32,860 nucleotides of DNA. Origin: a virus. The position numbers were made by a program, and so were the translations under genes. The notes under the pieces were generated by a model that saw only the letters and a program-made list of their open reading frames with translations, ran no database searches and was not told the DNA's origin. This document shows positions 14,214-23,154 of the stretch, piece by piece (position 1 is the first letter of the stretch; every line of letters begins with the position of its first letter). The stretch covers positions 1 to 32,860 of the IMG/VR virus record IMGVR_UViG_3300021373_001554. One strand, written 5' to 3'.

Positions 14214-15068
14214 ATGCCGACAAATGTATTTTTTAATCATGCAGTAAACACTGAACAACAATTGTATGAAGATTTAGTTGTTGAATCATTGAGGTTTTAT
14301 GGTCATGATACTTTCTATCTACCAAGAGAGATTGTAGAAGAAGATAGTATATTCAATGAAGATGTACAATCTAAATTTGGTGATGCATATGGTGTTGAAA
14401 TGTATATTGAAAATACAGATGGTTTCGAAGGCGATGGAGACTTATTATCTAAGTTTGGTATCGAAGTACGTGATACTGCAACCTTTGTCCTTTCATTAAG
14501 AACATGGGAAAGATTTATCTCATTAGATTCTAATCTTGCAACAAGTTTAAGACCTAATGAAGGAGATTTAATTTACTTCCCTTTAACTAATTCAATGTTT
14601 GAAATTAAGTTCGTTGAACATGAAGACCCATTCTATCAAGTAGGTAAACTCTTTGTATTCAAACTTAGATGTGAACTATTCGAATACTCAGGAGAAGATT
14701 TCGATACAGGTAATGTTGATGTTGATGTCATCGAAGACCAACAAGCATATGTCATTAGTATGACACTTAGTGATTCTGGTTCAGGTAGTTTTGCAGTTAA
14801 CGAGAATGTCAACTTTAATGATGCATTAGCAGGTGAAGTTGTATCTTGGGATGGAACAACACGAAAACTTAAGATTAAAGATAATGTTCAAACACTAGAA
14901 GCAGGTGATACACTAGTCGGTGCAATTAATAGTGCATCATATGAAATTCAATCTATTGATGACGTGATGACTATGGAAAATGACCCACAAGCAGATAACC
15001 TAGAGTTTGAAAACAATGATTCAAATTTCTTAGACTTATCAGAAACTAATCCATTTGGTGAACCATAA
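14214..15068 (+). CDS. gp14: gp14 neck protein
   Basis: 284 residues (T4 gp14 about 256). The N-terminus is characteristic: NVFFNHAVNTEQQLYEDLVV, FYGHDTFYLPREIVEED. A central LIYFPLTNSMFEIKFVEHED leads to VFKLRCELFEYS. Residues from about 180 form a beta-rich stretch (GSFAVNENVNFNDALAGEVV, TLEAGDTLVG) that looks like an inserted small domain. It forms the neck with gp13. Its stop overlaps the gp15 start (TAATG). Confidence 0.9.
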   Translation: MPTNVFFNHAVNTEQQLYEDLVVESLRFYGHDTFYLPREIVEEDSIFNEDVQSKFGDAYGVEMYIENTDGFEGDGDLLSKFGIEVRDTATFVLSLRTWERFISLDSNLATSLRPNEGDLIYFPLTNSMFEIKFVEHEDPFYQVGKLFVFKLRCELFEYSGEDFDTGNVDVDVIEDQQAYVISMTLSDSGSGSFAVNENVNFNDALAGEVVSWDGTTRKLKIKDNVQTLEAGDTLVGAINSASYEIQSIDDVMTMENDPQADNLEFENNDSNFLDLSETNPFGEP

Positions 15069-16114
15069 TGTTCGGTACTTATTTTTATAACGAAACAATA
15101 AAGAGATGTGTATCAGTCTTTGGTACTCTGTTTAATAATATTCAGATTAAGAAAACAAAGGCAGATGGAACTATTCTTACAACAACTATGGTTCCAATTT
15201 CATATGGACCTGCTCAAAAATTCTTACAAAGATTAGCTGAAGAGCCAGATTTACAAGACAAAAGTAGAAGTGCTATTTCTTTACCAAGAATGGCATTTCA
15301 ATTAGAAGGTTTCAATTACGATTCACAAAGACAACAAAACAAATTAATCAGACATCAAAAGACAACAACGGAAGCAAATTCAACAGATAGAAAGTTTCAA
15401 TATCAACCAGCACCATATGATTTGAATTTTACATTGTCAATTCTTGCAAAGAATATGACCGATGCATTACAAATTGTAGAACAGATATTACCATATTTTC
15501 AACCAGAATATACAGTCACAATGAAAATGATTGATGACATGTCAGACAACAGAGATGTGCCAATCGTATTAAATAGTATTAGTTTTTCAGATGAGTTTGA
15601 AGGCGGTTTAGAAGATAGAAGAGTCATAGAATATACATTAGACTTTACTATGAAAACATACTTCTTTGGTCCTGTATACACCGGTCAAATTATTAAAAAT
15701 GTTATTGAAAGAACATATGTTAATGATGGTCAGGCAAACTTTACAACAACCGAGATTGACGAGTCAGGTCTTGTCAAAGAAGTTAAACATTATGAACCAG
15801 CATTCTCAGAAGTTGCAAATGCTGTATCAAACAACACCACAGTCACTTTTGATACTGCTATAAATACTAACATTAGTACTGGAGATGAAGTCTTCAATAC
15901 AGGATTATCTACTAATCCAACAATTAGTAGTATAGCAGATAATAAGTTATCGCTTGTATTATCAAGTGCAGTAACAATAAATGATAAGACAAGATTATTC
16001 TTTGTCGGTTCTGTAGAACCAAATGATACGTTTGTTGTTGCTGAAACAGTATCCTTCTTTGATGATGGTACAAACACAACATTCGCAGATGATAAGACAA
16101 GTGATGCAAGTTAA
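15068..16114 (+). CDS. gp15: gp15 tail sheath stabiliser / tail completion protein
   Basis: 348 residues (T4 gp15 about 272). Core motifs: FGTYFYNETIKRCVSVFGTL, ISYGPAQKFLQRLAEEPD, PRMAFQLEGFNYDSQRQQNK, PYDLNFTLSILAKNMTDALQ, QILPYFQPEYTV. gp15 caps the tail tube and sheath and binds the neck. The excess length is a C-terminal extension from about residue 235 with a beta-rich segment (NNTTVTFDTAINTNISTGDE). Translation is coupled to gp14. Confidence 0.92.
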   Translation: MFGTYFYNETIKRCVSVFGTLFNNIQIKKTKADGTILTTTMVPISYGPAQKFLQRLAEEPDLQDKSRSAISLPRMAFQLEGFNYDSQRQQNKLIRHQKTTTEANSTDRKFQYQPAPYDLNFTLSILAKNMTDALQIVEQILPYFQPEYTVTMKMIDDMSDNRDVPIVLNSISFSDEFEGGLEDRRVIEYTLDFTMKTYFFGPVYTGQIIKNVIERTYVNDGQANFTTTEIDESGLVKEVKHYEPAFSEVANAVSNNTTVTFDTAINTNISTGDEVFNTGLSTNPTISSIADNKLSLVLSSAVTINDKTRLFFVGSVEPNDTFVVAETVSFFDDGTNTTFADDKTSDAS

Positions 16115-16116
16115 TT

Positions 16117-16518
16117 ATGGACGTAGACGAAAAATTAAATCAACTGTTAGAAGTTGATACAGAAATTAAGCAAGAAACGAAAGCAGTTGTTAAGCAACCT
16201 CAACGCAGTAAAAGTATTGAGAATGATTACAAATATGCCAGAGAGAATCTATACAATCTCGTAGAGAGAGGACAAGATGCAATCGATGGTATCTTAGAAC
16301 TATCCAAAGAAACAGAACACCCAAGAGCATACGAAGTCGCAGGACAGTTAATTAAGACTGTATCAGATACTGCCGAGAAACTCTTAGACATACAAAAGAA
16401 ATTAAAGGATTTAGAAAAGGAAGACGAGCAAAAAATAGGAACTCAACACAATCATTTATATGTGGGTTCCACTTCTGAACTACAGAAATTTTTGAAATCA
16501 AAGAATGTTAAAGAATGA
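16117..16518 (+). CDS. gp16: gp16 small terminase subunit
   Basis: 133 residues (T4 gp16 about 164). Central region SIENDYKYARENLYNLVERG, AIDGILELSKETEHPRAYEV, LIKTVSDTAEKLLDIQKKLK is the conserved helical core of T4-type small terminases, which forms rings that regulate gp17. It lies between gp15 and the methyltransferase rather than directly before gp17; its end overlaps the methyltransferase start by 14 nt. Confidence 0.88.
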   Translation: MDVDEKLNQLLEVDTEIKQETKAVVKQPQRSKSIENDYKYARENLYNLVERGQDAIDGILELSKETEHPRAYEVAGQLIKTVSDTAEKLLDIQKKLKDLEKEDEQKIGTQHNHLYVGSTSELQKFLKSKNVKE

Positions 16519-17254
16519 GAACTTATTAAGATTTTTTAAAACTGCATATTGTTTTACAGATTCACAGAGAAACACAGCATACGAAAATTGGATATCTGAG
16601 AATGTCAAAGATAAGACAGTAATAGATTTAGGTGCAGGTTCAGGTATACTCTGTTATCTAGCAGTTAAATATGGTGCAAAGAAAGTATATGCCTTAGAAA
16701 GAAGAGGTAGACTCATTCATAGAATGAAAGAGATACTAGGTGATACTGTAGAGTATATACATGCAGATTTATTAGAAGCAGAATTACCAGAGTGTGATAT
16801 CTATTTGCATGAATGGTTAACATCAGAGTTTTGGAATGAGAAAAGATTTCTTAAAAACTTCTATGAAGAAGGAGATAAAGAACTTGAAGTTGGTCACATA
16901 TTAGATTTAGTAGAATACGCAAAGAAGAATAAATTTATACACAAATTATACCCTAATATTGTCGAGTTGTCAAGTATACAAGGAGAATCTACAACAGAGT
17001 GGGTAGATATAGAATTAGAATCTCATGGTAAACATTCTAGGGAATTTTTACAAGAATATTATGGTGATTTAACAAGAAACTCTATATACAGAAACGAAAT
17101 ACATAACAAAAAAGAAATATGGGCAGGACACATAAAGGATTTGAAGTATATGAAAGTTGATGACTTTATAGGTTGGAAGTTATCTTTTGATGGCAAATAT
17201 GAATTATCAAATCATATTCCTATATCTCATTGGGGATTAAGAAGTGCAAGCTAA
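16505..17254 (+). CDS. PRMT-like SAM-dependent methyltransferase inserted between terminase genes
   Basis: 249 residues. The SAM-binding core resembles protein arginine methyltransferases: motif I VIDLGAGSGILCYLAVKYGA (39-58), KKVYALE with E65, motif II CDIYLHEW. E103 and E112 are nine residues apart, like the PRMT1 'double-E' loop that holds the substrate arginine. S241-H242-W243 near the C-terminus resembles the THW loop. The segment before motif I (AYENWISENVKDKT) also fits. The dimerisation barrel normally following is short or altered. Likely substrate: arginine of a phage or host protein, or a small molecule if the resemblance misleads. It overlaps gp16 by 14 nt and gp17 by 11 nt, so it is translated with the terminase. 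Confidence 0.75.
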   Translation: MLKNENLLRFFKTAYCFTDSQRNTAYENWISENVKDKTVIDLGAGSGILCYLAVKYGAKKVYALERRGRLIHRMKEILGDTVEYIHADLLEAELPECDIYLHEWLTSEFWNEKRFLKNFYEEGDKELEVGHILDLVEYAKKNKFIHKLYPNIVELSSIQGESTTEWVDIELESHGKHSREFLQEYYGDLTRNSIYRNEIHNKKEIWAGHIKDLKYMKVDDFIGWKLSFDGKYELSNHIPISHWGLRSAS

Positions 17255-18821
17255 AAACGAAGGATATTTAGGTAATACACAAGTCAAACGTGCTGGTGTA
17301 GAAACCTCATATACAGATGAGGAGATGCAAGAATATATTAAATGCACTAAAGACCCTATTCATTTCATAGAAACATATACACAAATCATCTCACTTGATG
17401 AAGGCATGGTACCTTTTGAACTTCGTGGTTATCAGGAAGAGCTCATTAGACATTACGATAAAAATAGATTTAGTGTAGTTCTTGCATCACGTCAGAGTGG
17501 TAAGTCTATTACATCTTGTGCATATCTCTTATGGTATCTATTATTCAATCCAGAAGTTACAGTGGCCGTTCTTGCTAACAAAGGTGCAATCGCAAGAGAG
17601 ATGATTGCACGTATCGTAACGATGTTAGAGTCTGTTCCATTCTTTTTACAACCGGGTGTAAAGATACTGAACAAAGGTAATATAGAATTTGGCAATGATA
17701 GTAAAGTTGTTGCCGCGGCAACATCATCATCATCGATTCGTGGTATGTCAATTAACATGTTGTATCTCGATGAGTTTGCATTCGTAGAAGATGCAGAGAC
17801 ATTCTATACTGCAACATATCCTGTAATCACATCTGGTAAAGATTCGAAAGTTATTATTACATCTACTGCAAATGGTGTTGGTAATATGTTCCATAAGATA
17901 TACGAGTCAGCAGTTCATGGTAACTCTGAGTATAAATCATTCTTAATTAATTGGTATGATGTTCCTGGCAGAGATGATGCATGGAAAGAACAGACGATTG
18001 CTAACACTTCTGAAGCTCAATTCGAGCAAGAGTATGGTAATAGTTTTTTAGGCACAGGTAATACACTGATTAATTCAGAAACATTATTGGGTATGATGAC
18101 AGAAACTCCTCAATACTCTAAAGATTGTGTAAATGTTTATGAAAAACCCAAAGAGAAACATCAATACGTATGCACTGTAGACGTTTCTAAGGGTCGTGGA
18201 CTAGACTATTCAACCTTTAGTATATTTGATGTATCAGTCAAACCATTTAAGCAGGTATGCACTTACAGAGACAATACAGTAAGTCCTATGCTATATCCAG
18301 ATTTACTAAATAAGTACTGTAGACCTTATAATGATGCATTGGTAATAATAGAAAATAATGCAGAGGGGTCTATGGTTGCAACACAACTACATTATGATAT
18401 AGAATATCCAAATGTCTTTGTTCAAGGAATGACAAAAGCAGATGACATTGGAGTAACTATGACTCGAAAGATTAAGAGAATTGGTTGCTCAACAATGAAA
18501 GAGTTACTTGAAGAAAACAAGTTATCAGTTGTGGACAGAGCAACAATAACGGAATTGATGACCTTTATAAATAAAGGTGTATCATTCGAAGCTGATAAAG
18601 GTTATAACGATGATATGGTAATGAATTTAGTTTTATTTTCATGGTTCATTACAACAGATTTCTTTTATAATCTTACAGAAACACAAGTAAAAGATTTACT
18701 CTATTCAGAACAACAAAAAATGATAGAGGACGACTTATTACCTCCAGGAGTCTTTGGAGACTCTTATAGAGAAGAAGAAACCTTTGTAGATACAAATGGT
18801 GATAGGTGGTTTGCAGGTTAA
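17244..18821 (+). CDS. gp17: gp17 large terminase subunit (packaging ATPase/nuclease)
   Basis: 525 residues (T4 gp17 about 610). ATPase: Walker A SRQSGKS (82-88), Walker B MLYLDEF with D176-E177, coupling motif TST (206-208). Nuclease: D313 in TVDVSKG, E370 in VIIENN, D456/D457 in NDDMVM, matching the D401/E458/D542 triad of T4. It packages DNA through the gp20 portal and cuts it. It starts with GTG at 17244, inside the methyltransferase gene; the next in-frame ATG would delete 54 residues. GGGGA lies 7 nt upstream. Confidence 0.96.
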   Translation: MQAKNEGYLGNTQVKRAGVETSYTDEEMQEYIKCTKDPIHFIETYTQIISLDEGMVPFELRGYQEELIRHYDKNRFSVVLASRQSGKSITSCAYLLWYLLFNPEVTVAVLANKGAIAREMIARIVTMLESVPFFLQPGVKILNKGNIEFGNDSKVVAAATSSSSIRGMSINMLYLDEFAFVEDAETFYTATYPVITSGKDSKVIITSTANGVGNMFHKIYESAVHGNSEYKSFLINWYDVPGRDDAWKEQTIANTSEAQFEQEYGNSFLGTGNTLINSETLLGMMTETPQYSKDCVNVYEKPKEKHQYVCTVDVSKGRGLDYSTFSIFDVSVKPFKQVCTYRDNTVSPMLYPDLLNKYCRPYNDALVIIENNAEGSMVATQLHYDIEYPNVFVQGMTKADDIGVTMTRKIKRIGCSTMKELLEENKLSVVDRATITELMTFINKGVSFEADKGYNDDMVMNLVLFSWFITTDFFYNLTETQVKDLLYSEQQKMIEDDLLPPGVFGDSYREEETFVDTNGDRWFAG

Positions 18822-18836
18822 TGAAATTTTCATTTA

Positions 18837-18844
18837 TATAAATA
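18837..18844 (+). promoter_or_regulatory. T4-type late promoter TATAAATA
   Basis: Exact TATAAATA between gp17 and gp18. The predicted start is near 18850, with a 30-nt leader containing AGGAGA before the gp18 ATG. Confidence 0.85.
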
Positions 18845-18879
18845 AAACAGTAGAACTTTTACAATAACAGGAGAAAAGT

Positions 18880-20871
18880 ATGGCATTTCAAGTTTCACCA
18901 GGCATTGAAATCAAGGAAATTGATTTATCGAATGTCGTTCCAGCGGTATCCTCTACAGTAGGGGCATTTGCTGGTGTATTTCAATGGGGTCCTGTTGACA
19001 AAGTAAAAACAGTTTCAAGCGGATTAGAATTAGTAGAAGAGTTTTATCAACCTGCTAATACAGATGCTGGAGTTGAAGACTTTTATACAGCAGACTCATT
19101 TTTAAGATACGGTTCAGCACTGAAAGTTGTCAGAATGGCAACAGTCGGTTTGTTTAGTGCAAACGATTCAGGTGCAACTGCATCACTACTGAAGAATGAA
19201 GACGAATACGAAGAAAACTATAAAGACGGAAGTCTTAACGGAACTGTAGGTAAGTATATTGCAAAATATCCAGGAGCATTGGGTAATTCACTAAAAGTAT
19301 CAGTTTGTGCCTCATCAAACGCATACTTCCATAGTGGAGTTGATGCAGTCAACGATGCAAACGCAGACGCTGGCGATACTACAATTACAGTAGACGATGG
19401 AACAAAATTTGTAGTTAGAGATATCGTTAAATTCGCAGGTCACGACACAAAATATAGAGTAACAGGAATTAGTTCAAACGCATTAACAATTGCATCACTA
19501 GGAACACCTACAGCAGGTGGTCTAACTGCCGCTGTTGCAGACGATGAATCAGTTGATAGATATTGGGAATTCTATGAGTTATTCGACAAAGCACCAGGAA
19601 CATCAGCATCAGCATCATTAGTTGGCGCATCAAACGATGAAGTCCACGTAGTTGTAGTTGACGAAGATGGACAAATCACTGGTACTGAGCATACAGTTTT
19701 AGAAACATTTGGTTTCATGTCATTGGCATCAGACGGTAAAGATGCTCAAGGAAAATCAAATTACTACAGAAACGTATTAGAAAGAGAATCAGAGTACGTT
19801 TACTGGTCAGGTCACGATGTTCAAATCGTAACACCTGCAACAGATGACAGAACATTAGAAGAATCAAAAACAACTGCATTCTTAAGACCTTCAAAAGTGA
19901 AGAACAGTTCACTATCTGGTGGTGCTAATGGTAGAAGCAAACTTGCTAGTCATTTCGAAACTGCAATGGACACATTCTTTGCAGATTCAGAAACAGAGTC
20001 AATTGACTTTATCTTAGTCGGTTCAACAAGAACTGATAACGGTTCAGGTGTTGACCAAGATTTATTAGCAGACCATAACACAATCGCAAATAAGGCAATT
20101 CAAATTGCTGAAGCAAGAAAGGATTGTTTAGCAATTATCTCACCAAGACATGCATCTATTGTTCATGAATCTTCAGAATCAACACAATTAACTAACGTTA
20201 AGGCAGATTATGCAAGTGTAACTTCAAGTTCATATGCAGTTCTTGACAGTGGTTGGATATACCAGTACGATAGATACAACGATAAGTTTGTATGGGTCCC
20301 AGGAAATGGACATACTGCTGGTCTAATGGCAAGAAGTGATTTACTTCAAGACCCATGGTATTCACCTGCTGGTTTCTCAAGAGGTCAATATCTTGGAATC
20401 ACAAAACTTGCATTCAATCCTAAGAAAGCATCAAGAGATGAACTATATCGTGCTAGAATTAATCCAATCGTAACATTCCCTGGACAAGGTACAGTGTTAT
20501 TTGGTGATAAGACTGCATTAACAGTTCCAAGTGCATTCGACAGAATTAACGTAAGAAGATTATTCATAGTATTAGAAAGAGCAGTGGCACTTGCCGCTAA
20601 AGCACAATTGTTTGAATTCAATGATGCATTCACAAGGGCTCAATTCAGAAGTGCTGTGGAACCATTCTTAAGAGATGTTAAGAACAGACGAGGTTTAGTA
20701 GACTTCTCAGTAGTTTGTGACGAAACAAACAACACTGATTCAGTTATAGATAGAAATGAGTTTGTATGTTCTATCTTCATTAAACCTGCAAAATCAATCA
20801 ACTTTATCACTTTAAACTTTGTAGCATCTAGAAGTGGTGTTGAGTTTGAAGAGTTATACGGAGCAGTTTAA
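18880..20871 (+). CDS. gp18: gp18 tail sheath protein
   Basis: 663 residues (T4 gp18 659). N-terminus FQVSPGIEIKEIDLSNVVPA, then GAFAGVFQWGPVDKV, is the sheath start. The C-terminal part GYLGI-type segment here reads SRGQYLGITKLAFNPKKASR, then YRARINPIVTFPGQGTVLFG, NVRRLFIVLERAVALAAKAQ and a final FVASRSGVEFEELYG. It forms the contractile sheath around the gp19 tube. An internal beta-rich stretch (about 163-222, DAGDTTITVDDGTKFVVRDI) may be a surface insertion. Strong Shine-Dalgarno AGGAGA. Confidence 0.96.
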   Translation: MAFQVSPGIEIKEIDLSNVVPAVSSTVGAFAGVFQWGPVDKVKTVSSGLELVEEFYQPANTDAGVEDFYTADSFLRYGSALKVVRMATVGLFSANDSGATASLLKNEDEYEENYKDGSLNGTVGKYIAKYPGALGNSLKVSVCASSNAYFHSGVDAVNDANADAGDTTITVDDGTKFVVRDIVKFAGHDTKYRVTGISSNALTIASLGTPTAGGLTAAVADDESVDRYWEFYELFDKAPGTSASASLVGASNDEVHVVVVDEDGQITGTEHTVLETFGFMSLASDGKDAQGKSNYYRNVLERESEYVYWSGHDVQIVTPATDDRTLEESKTTAFLRPSKVKNSSLSGGANGRSKLASHFETAMDTFFADSETESIDFILVGSTRTDNGSGVDQDLLADHNTIANKAIQIAEARKDCLAIISPRHASIVHESSESTQLTNVKADYASVTSSSYAVLDSGWIYQYDRYNDKFVWVPGNGHTAGLMARSDLLQDPWYSPAGFSRGQYLGITKLAFNPKKASRDELYRARINPIVTFPGQGTVLFGDKTALTVPSAFDRINVRRLFIVLERAVALAAKAQLFEFNDAFTRAQFRSAVEPFLRDVKNRRGLVDFSVVCDETNNTDSVIDRNEFVCSIFIKPAKSINFITLNFVASRSGVEFEELYGAV

Positions 20872-20881
20872 GGAGAAATAA

Positions 20882-21379
20882 ATGGCAACTATAGACCAAT
20901 TTAAAGCACAACTCTTAGGGGGTGGACCTAGAGCAAATAGATTCAGAGTTTTTCTACCAAGAAGTGGTGACAAAATAGAATTTCTATGTCAGGCTGCTCA
21001 GATTCCTGCCGCTCAGGTTGGTGTAATTGAACAACCGTTCAGAGGACATGTTTTAAAACTAGCAGGTGACAGAACATTTGAACCTTGGACAGTAACAATA
21101 ATTAACGATGTAGAGTTCTCAGCAAGAAGTGCCTTAGAAGCATGGCAGACAGACATACAAGAGTTAGATTCAGGTGAAGGTATTACTTCATTAGACTATC
21201 TTGTAGACAGAGCATTTGTAGAACAATTAAATAAAGATGATTCAGTGTTAGCAAGATATGAATTCTTCAACATGTTCCCAACAAGTATTGGTGCGATTGA
21301 CTTAAGTTATGAAAACACCGACGCCTTGGAGACATTCGATGTTGAATTCCAATACTCACACTGGACTAGAGTCGTTTAA
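20882..21379 (+). CDS. gp19: gp19 tail tube protein
   Basis: 165 residues (T4 gp19 163). Typical tube-fold sequence: GGGPRANRFRVFLPR, FLCQAAQIPAAQVGVIEQPF, GDRTFEPWTVTIINDVEF, and the end ALETFDVEFQYSHWTRV. It polymerises into the inner tube through which DNA passes. It lies 10 nt after gp18 with AAGGAG as ribosome site. A 9-bp hairpin follows. Confidence 0.95.
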   Translation: MATIDQFKAQLLGGGPRANRFRVFLPRSGDKIEFLCQAAQIPAAQVGVIEQPFRGHVLKLAGDRTFEPWTVTIINDVEFSARSALEAWQTDIQELDSGEGITSLDYLVDRAFVEQLNKDDSVLARYEFFNMFPTSIGAIDLSYENTDALETFDVEFQYSHWTRVV

Positions 21380-21390
21380 TTTAGTTTTAA

Positions 21391-21414
21391 ATAGCACCTC
21401 TAATAAGGTGCTAT
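21391..21414 (+). terminator. 9-bp hairpin overlapping the gp20 late promoter
   Basis: ATAGCACCT (21391-21399) pairs perfectly with AGGTGCTAT (21406-21414) around a 6-nt loop. It has no real T tract; the last three bases are also the TAT of the late promoter TATAAATA at 21412. It could end or process gp19 transcripts, or protect their 3' ends. Confidence 0.5.
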
Positions 21415-21419
21415 AAATA
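21412..21419 (+). promoter_or_regulatory. T4-type late promoter TATAAATA
   Basis: Exact TATAAATA, 13 nt before the gp20 ATG, so the predicted +1 is the A of the start codon. The sequence has no room for a Shine-Dalgarno between promoter and gene. Confidence 0.8.
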
Positions 21420-21424
21420 TTATT

Positions 21425-22969
21425 ATGGAAATTTTTGGGTTTGAAATATCTCGTAAGAAAGACGAGTTAAGAGAAATAGATGTAGAGAAGAAGTCCGCTC
21501 CTTCTTTTGTCGCACCTGCCATCGATGATGGTACTGCTGTTATACAACAACAAGCAGGATTCATTTCAGGTGGTGCATATGGACAATATGTCGATATGGA
21601 AGGTGGGATTAAGAATGAAGCGAATCTCATCACAAGATATCGTGAAACATCATTAGTACCTGAATGTGATGCCGCTATTGAGGATATTATCAATGAGTGT
21701 GTTGTCTCTGATACCCAAGATAGAATCGTATCACTTGATTTGAGAGATGTTGAGGCAACAGAAAGCATTAAAAACAAGATGCTTGATGAGTTCAATCATA
21801 TTCTATCTTTGATGAAGTTCAATCAGAACTCACACGAAATATTCAGAAAGTGGTATGTTGACGGAAGAATTTACTTTCATAAAGTCGTTGACTCTAAAAA
21901 CATTCAAAAGGGTATGGTCGACATTCGAAACATCGACCCTCTTAAAATTAAGAAAGTACGTAACGTAGAGAAAGAGAAAGACCCAAAATCCAAAATAGAA
22001 AAGATTAAGAAAGTTGAAGAATTTTATGTCTTCAACGACAAAGGTTTTGATAAGAGTGGTGCCAATGAAGGTGCAACTCTTAAAATAGCACCTGAGGCAG
22101 TGAGTTACACTACTTCAGGAATGTTAGATTACACAAAGAACGTTGTAATCGGATATTTGCACAAAGCATTGAAGACTGCAAATCAGTTATCAATGATGGA
22201 AGATGCACTTGTTATCTACAGAATATCAAGGGCACCAGAAAGAAGAATCTTCTACATTGATGTTGGTAACTTGCCAAAAGCAAAAGCAGAACAATACTTG
22301 GCAGATGTTATGAATAAGTATAGAAATAAACTTGTTTATAACTCAGACACTGGCGAAATCAAGGACGACAGAAAACACATGTCGATGCTTGAAGACTTCT
22401 GGTTACCTAGAAGAGAAGGTGGAAGAGGGACAGAGATTACTACTCTGCCTGGTGGACAAAACTTGGCAGATATTGACGATATAGAATACTTTAAGAAGAA
22501 GTTATATCGTTCATTAAATGTTCCTTCATCTAGAATGGAAGCAGACAATGGATTTAACATGGGTCGTGCTTCAGAGATTTCTAGAGATGAACTTAAATTT
22601 AATAAGTTTGTGAAGAGATTGCAAATGAAGTTTGCTAGATGTTTTACAGACTTGCTTAGAACACAATTGGTGTTAAAAAACATCATGAAAGGTGAAGAGT
22701 TCGATAAGATAAAAGATTTTATCCGATACGATTTCTCTACTGATAATCATTTCTCTGAACTAAAAGAAGGAGAAATAATGAGAGAAAGACTTGATTTACT
22801 AAGTCAAGCAGAAGAATACTTAGGTAAGTACTTCTCTCAAAAATATATTAAGACTAACGTCTTACGTCTAACAGACCAAGATGATGAACTTATGCAACAA
22901 GAAATTGCACAAGAGAAAGAAGAGATGGGAGACGAAGGTGAAGACGAATTTGAAGGAGATGACTTTTAA
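21425..22969 (+). CDS. gp20: gp20 portal vertex protein
   Basis: 514 residues (T4 gp20 524). Conserved segments: ITRYRETSLVPECDAAIEDI, RKWYVDGRIYFHKVVD, RNIDPLKIKKVRNVEKEKD, LVIYRISRAPERRIFYIDVG, the LPGGQNLADIDDIEYFKKKL segment, and LNVPSSRMEADNGFNMGRAS. The dodecameric portal nucleates prohead assembly and is the channel for packaging. An acidic C-terminus (DEGEDEFEGDDF) closes it. It starts directly behind a late promoter without a Shine-Dalgarno site. Confidence 0.97.
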   Translation: MEIFGFEISRKKDELREIDVEKKSAPSFVAPAIDDGTAVIQQQAGFISGGAYGQYVDMEGGIKNEANLITRYRETSLVPECDAAIEDIINECVVSDTQDRIVSLDLRDVEATESIKNKMLDEFNHILSLMKFNQNSHEIFRKWYVDGRIYFHKVVDSKNIQKGMVDIRNIDPLKIKKVRNVEKEKDPKSKIEKIKKVEEFYVFNDKGFDKSGANEGATLKIAPEAVSYTTSGMLDYTKNVVIGYLHKALKTANQLSMMEDALVIYRISRAPERRIFYIDVGNLPKAKAEQYLADVMNKYRNKLVYNSDTGEIKDDRKHMSMLEDFWLPRREGGRGTEITTLPGGQNLADIDDIEYFKKKLYRSLNVPSSRMEADNGFNMGRASEISRDELKFNKFVKRLQMKFARCFTDLLRTQLVLKNIMKGEEFDKIKDFIRYDFSTDNHFSELKEGEIMRERLDLLSQAEEYLGKYFSQKYIKTNVLRLTDQDDELMQQEIAQEKEEMGDEGEDEFEGDDF

Positions 22970-22971
22970 TT

Positions 22972-23154
22972 ATGAGCGATAGTAAACAATTTATAGACCA
23001 AATAGAGGCAGGTAAATTCAACGATGCTAAAGAAACAGCATTCGAATTGATGAAAAATAAAACTGCTGAAGTTGTTGACATGAAAAGAGTAGAAACATCA
23101 ACAACTTGGATGGATAAACAAGCAGATGAAGACTTGGAAACAGATAACAGCTGA
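22972..23154 (+). CDS. gp67: gp67-like prohead core protein
   Basis: 60 residues (T4 gp67 80). Short, charged and helical (SKQFIDQIEAGKFNDAKETA, FELMKNKTAEVVDMKRVE), with an acidic end. Position between gp20 and gp68/gp21 matches the T4 order. It would be an internal core component degraded or trimmed by gp21. Identification rests mainly on order and size, less on sequence. Confidence 0.7.
   Translation: MSDSKQFIDQIEAGKFNDAKETAFELMKNKTAEVVDMKRVETSTTWMDKQADEDLETDNS

Noticed and set aside
15859-15866. TATAAATA inside gp15 (and another at 18566-18573 inside gp17)
   Set aside because: Both lie within coding sequence, not near a gene start, and a few chance matches are expected in AT-rich DNA.
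23126-23154. Overlap of gp67 and gp68 considered as a frameshift joining them
   Set aside because: Both reading frames have their own start and stop, sizes fit separate core proteins as in T4, and no slippery sequence is apparent.
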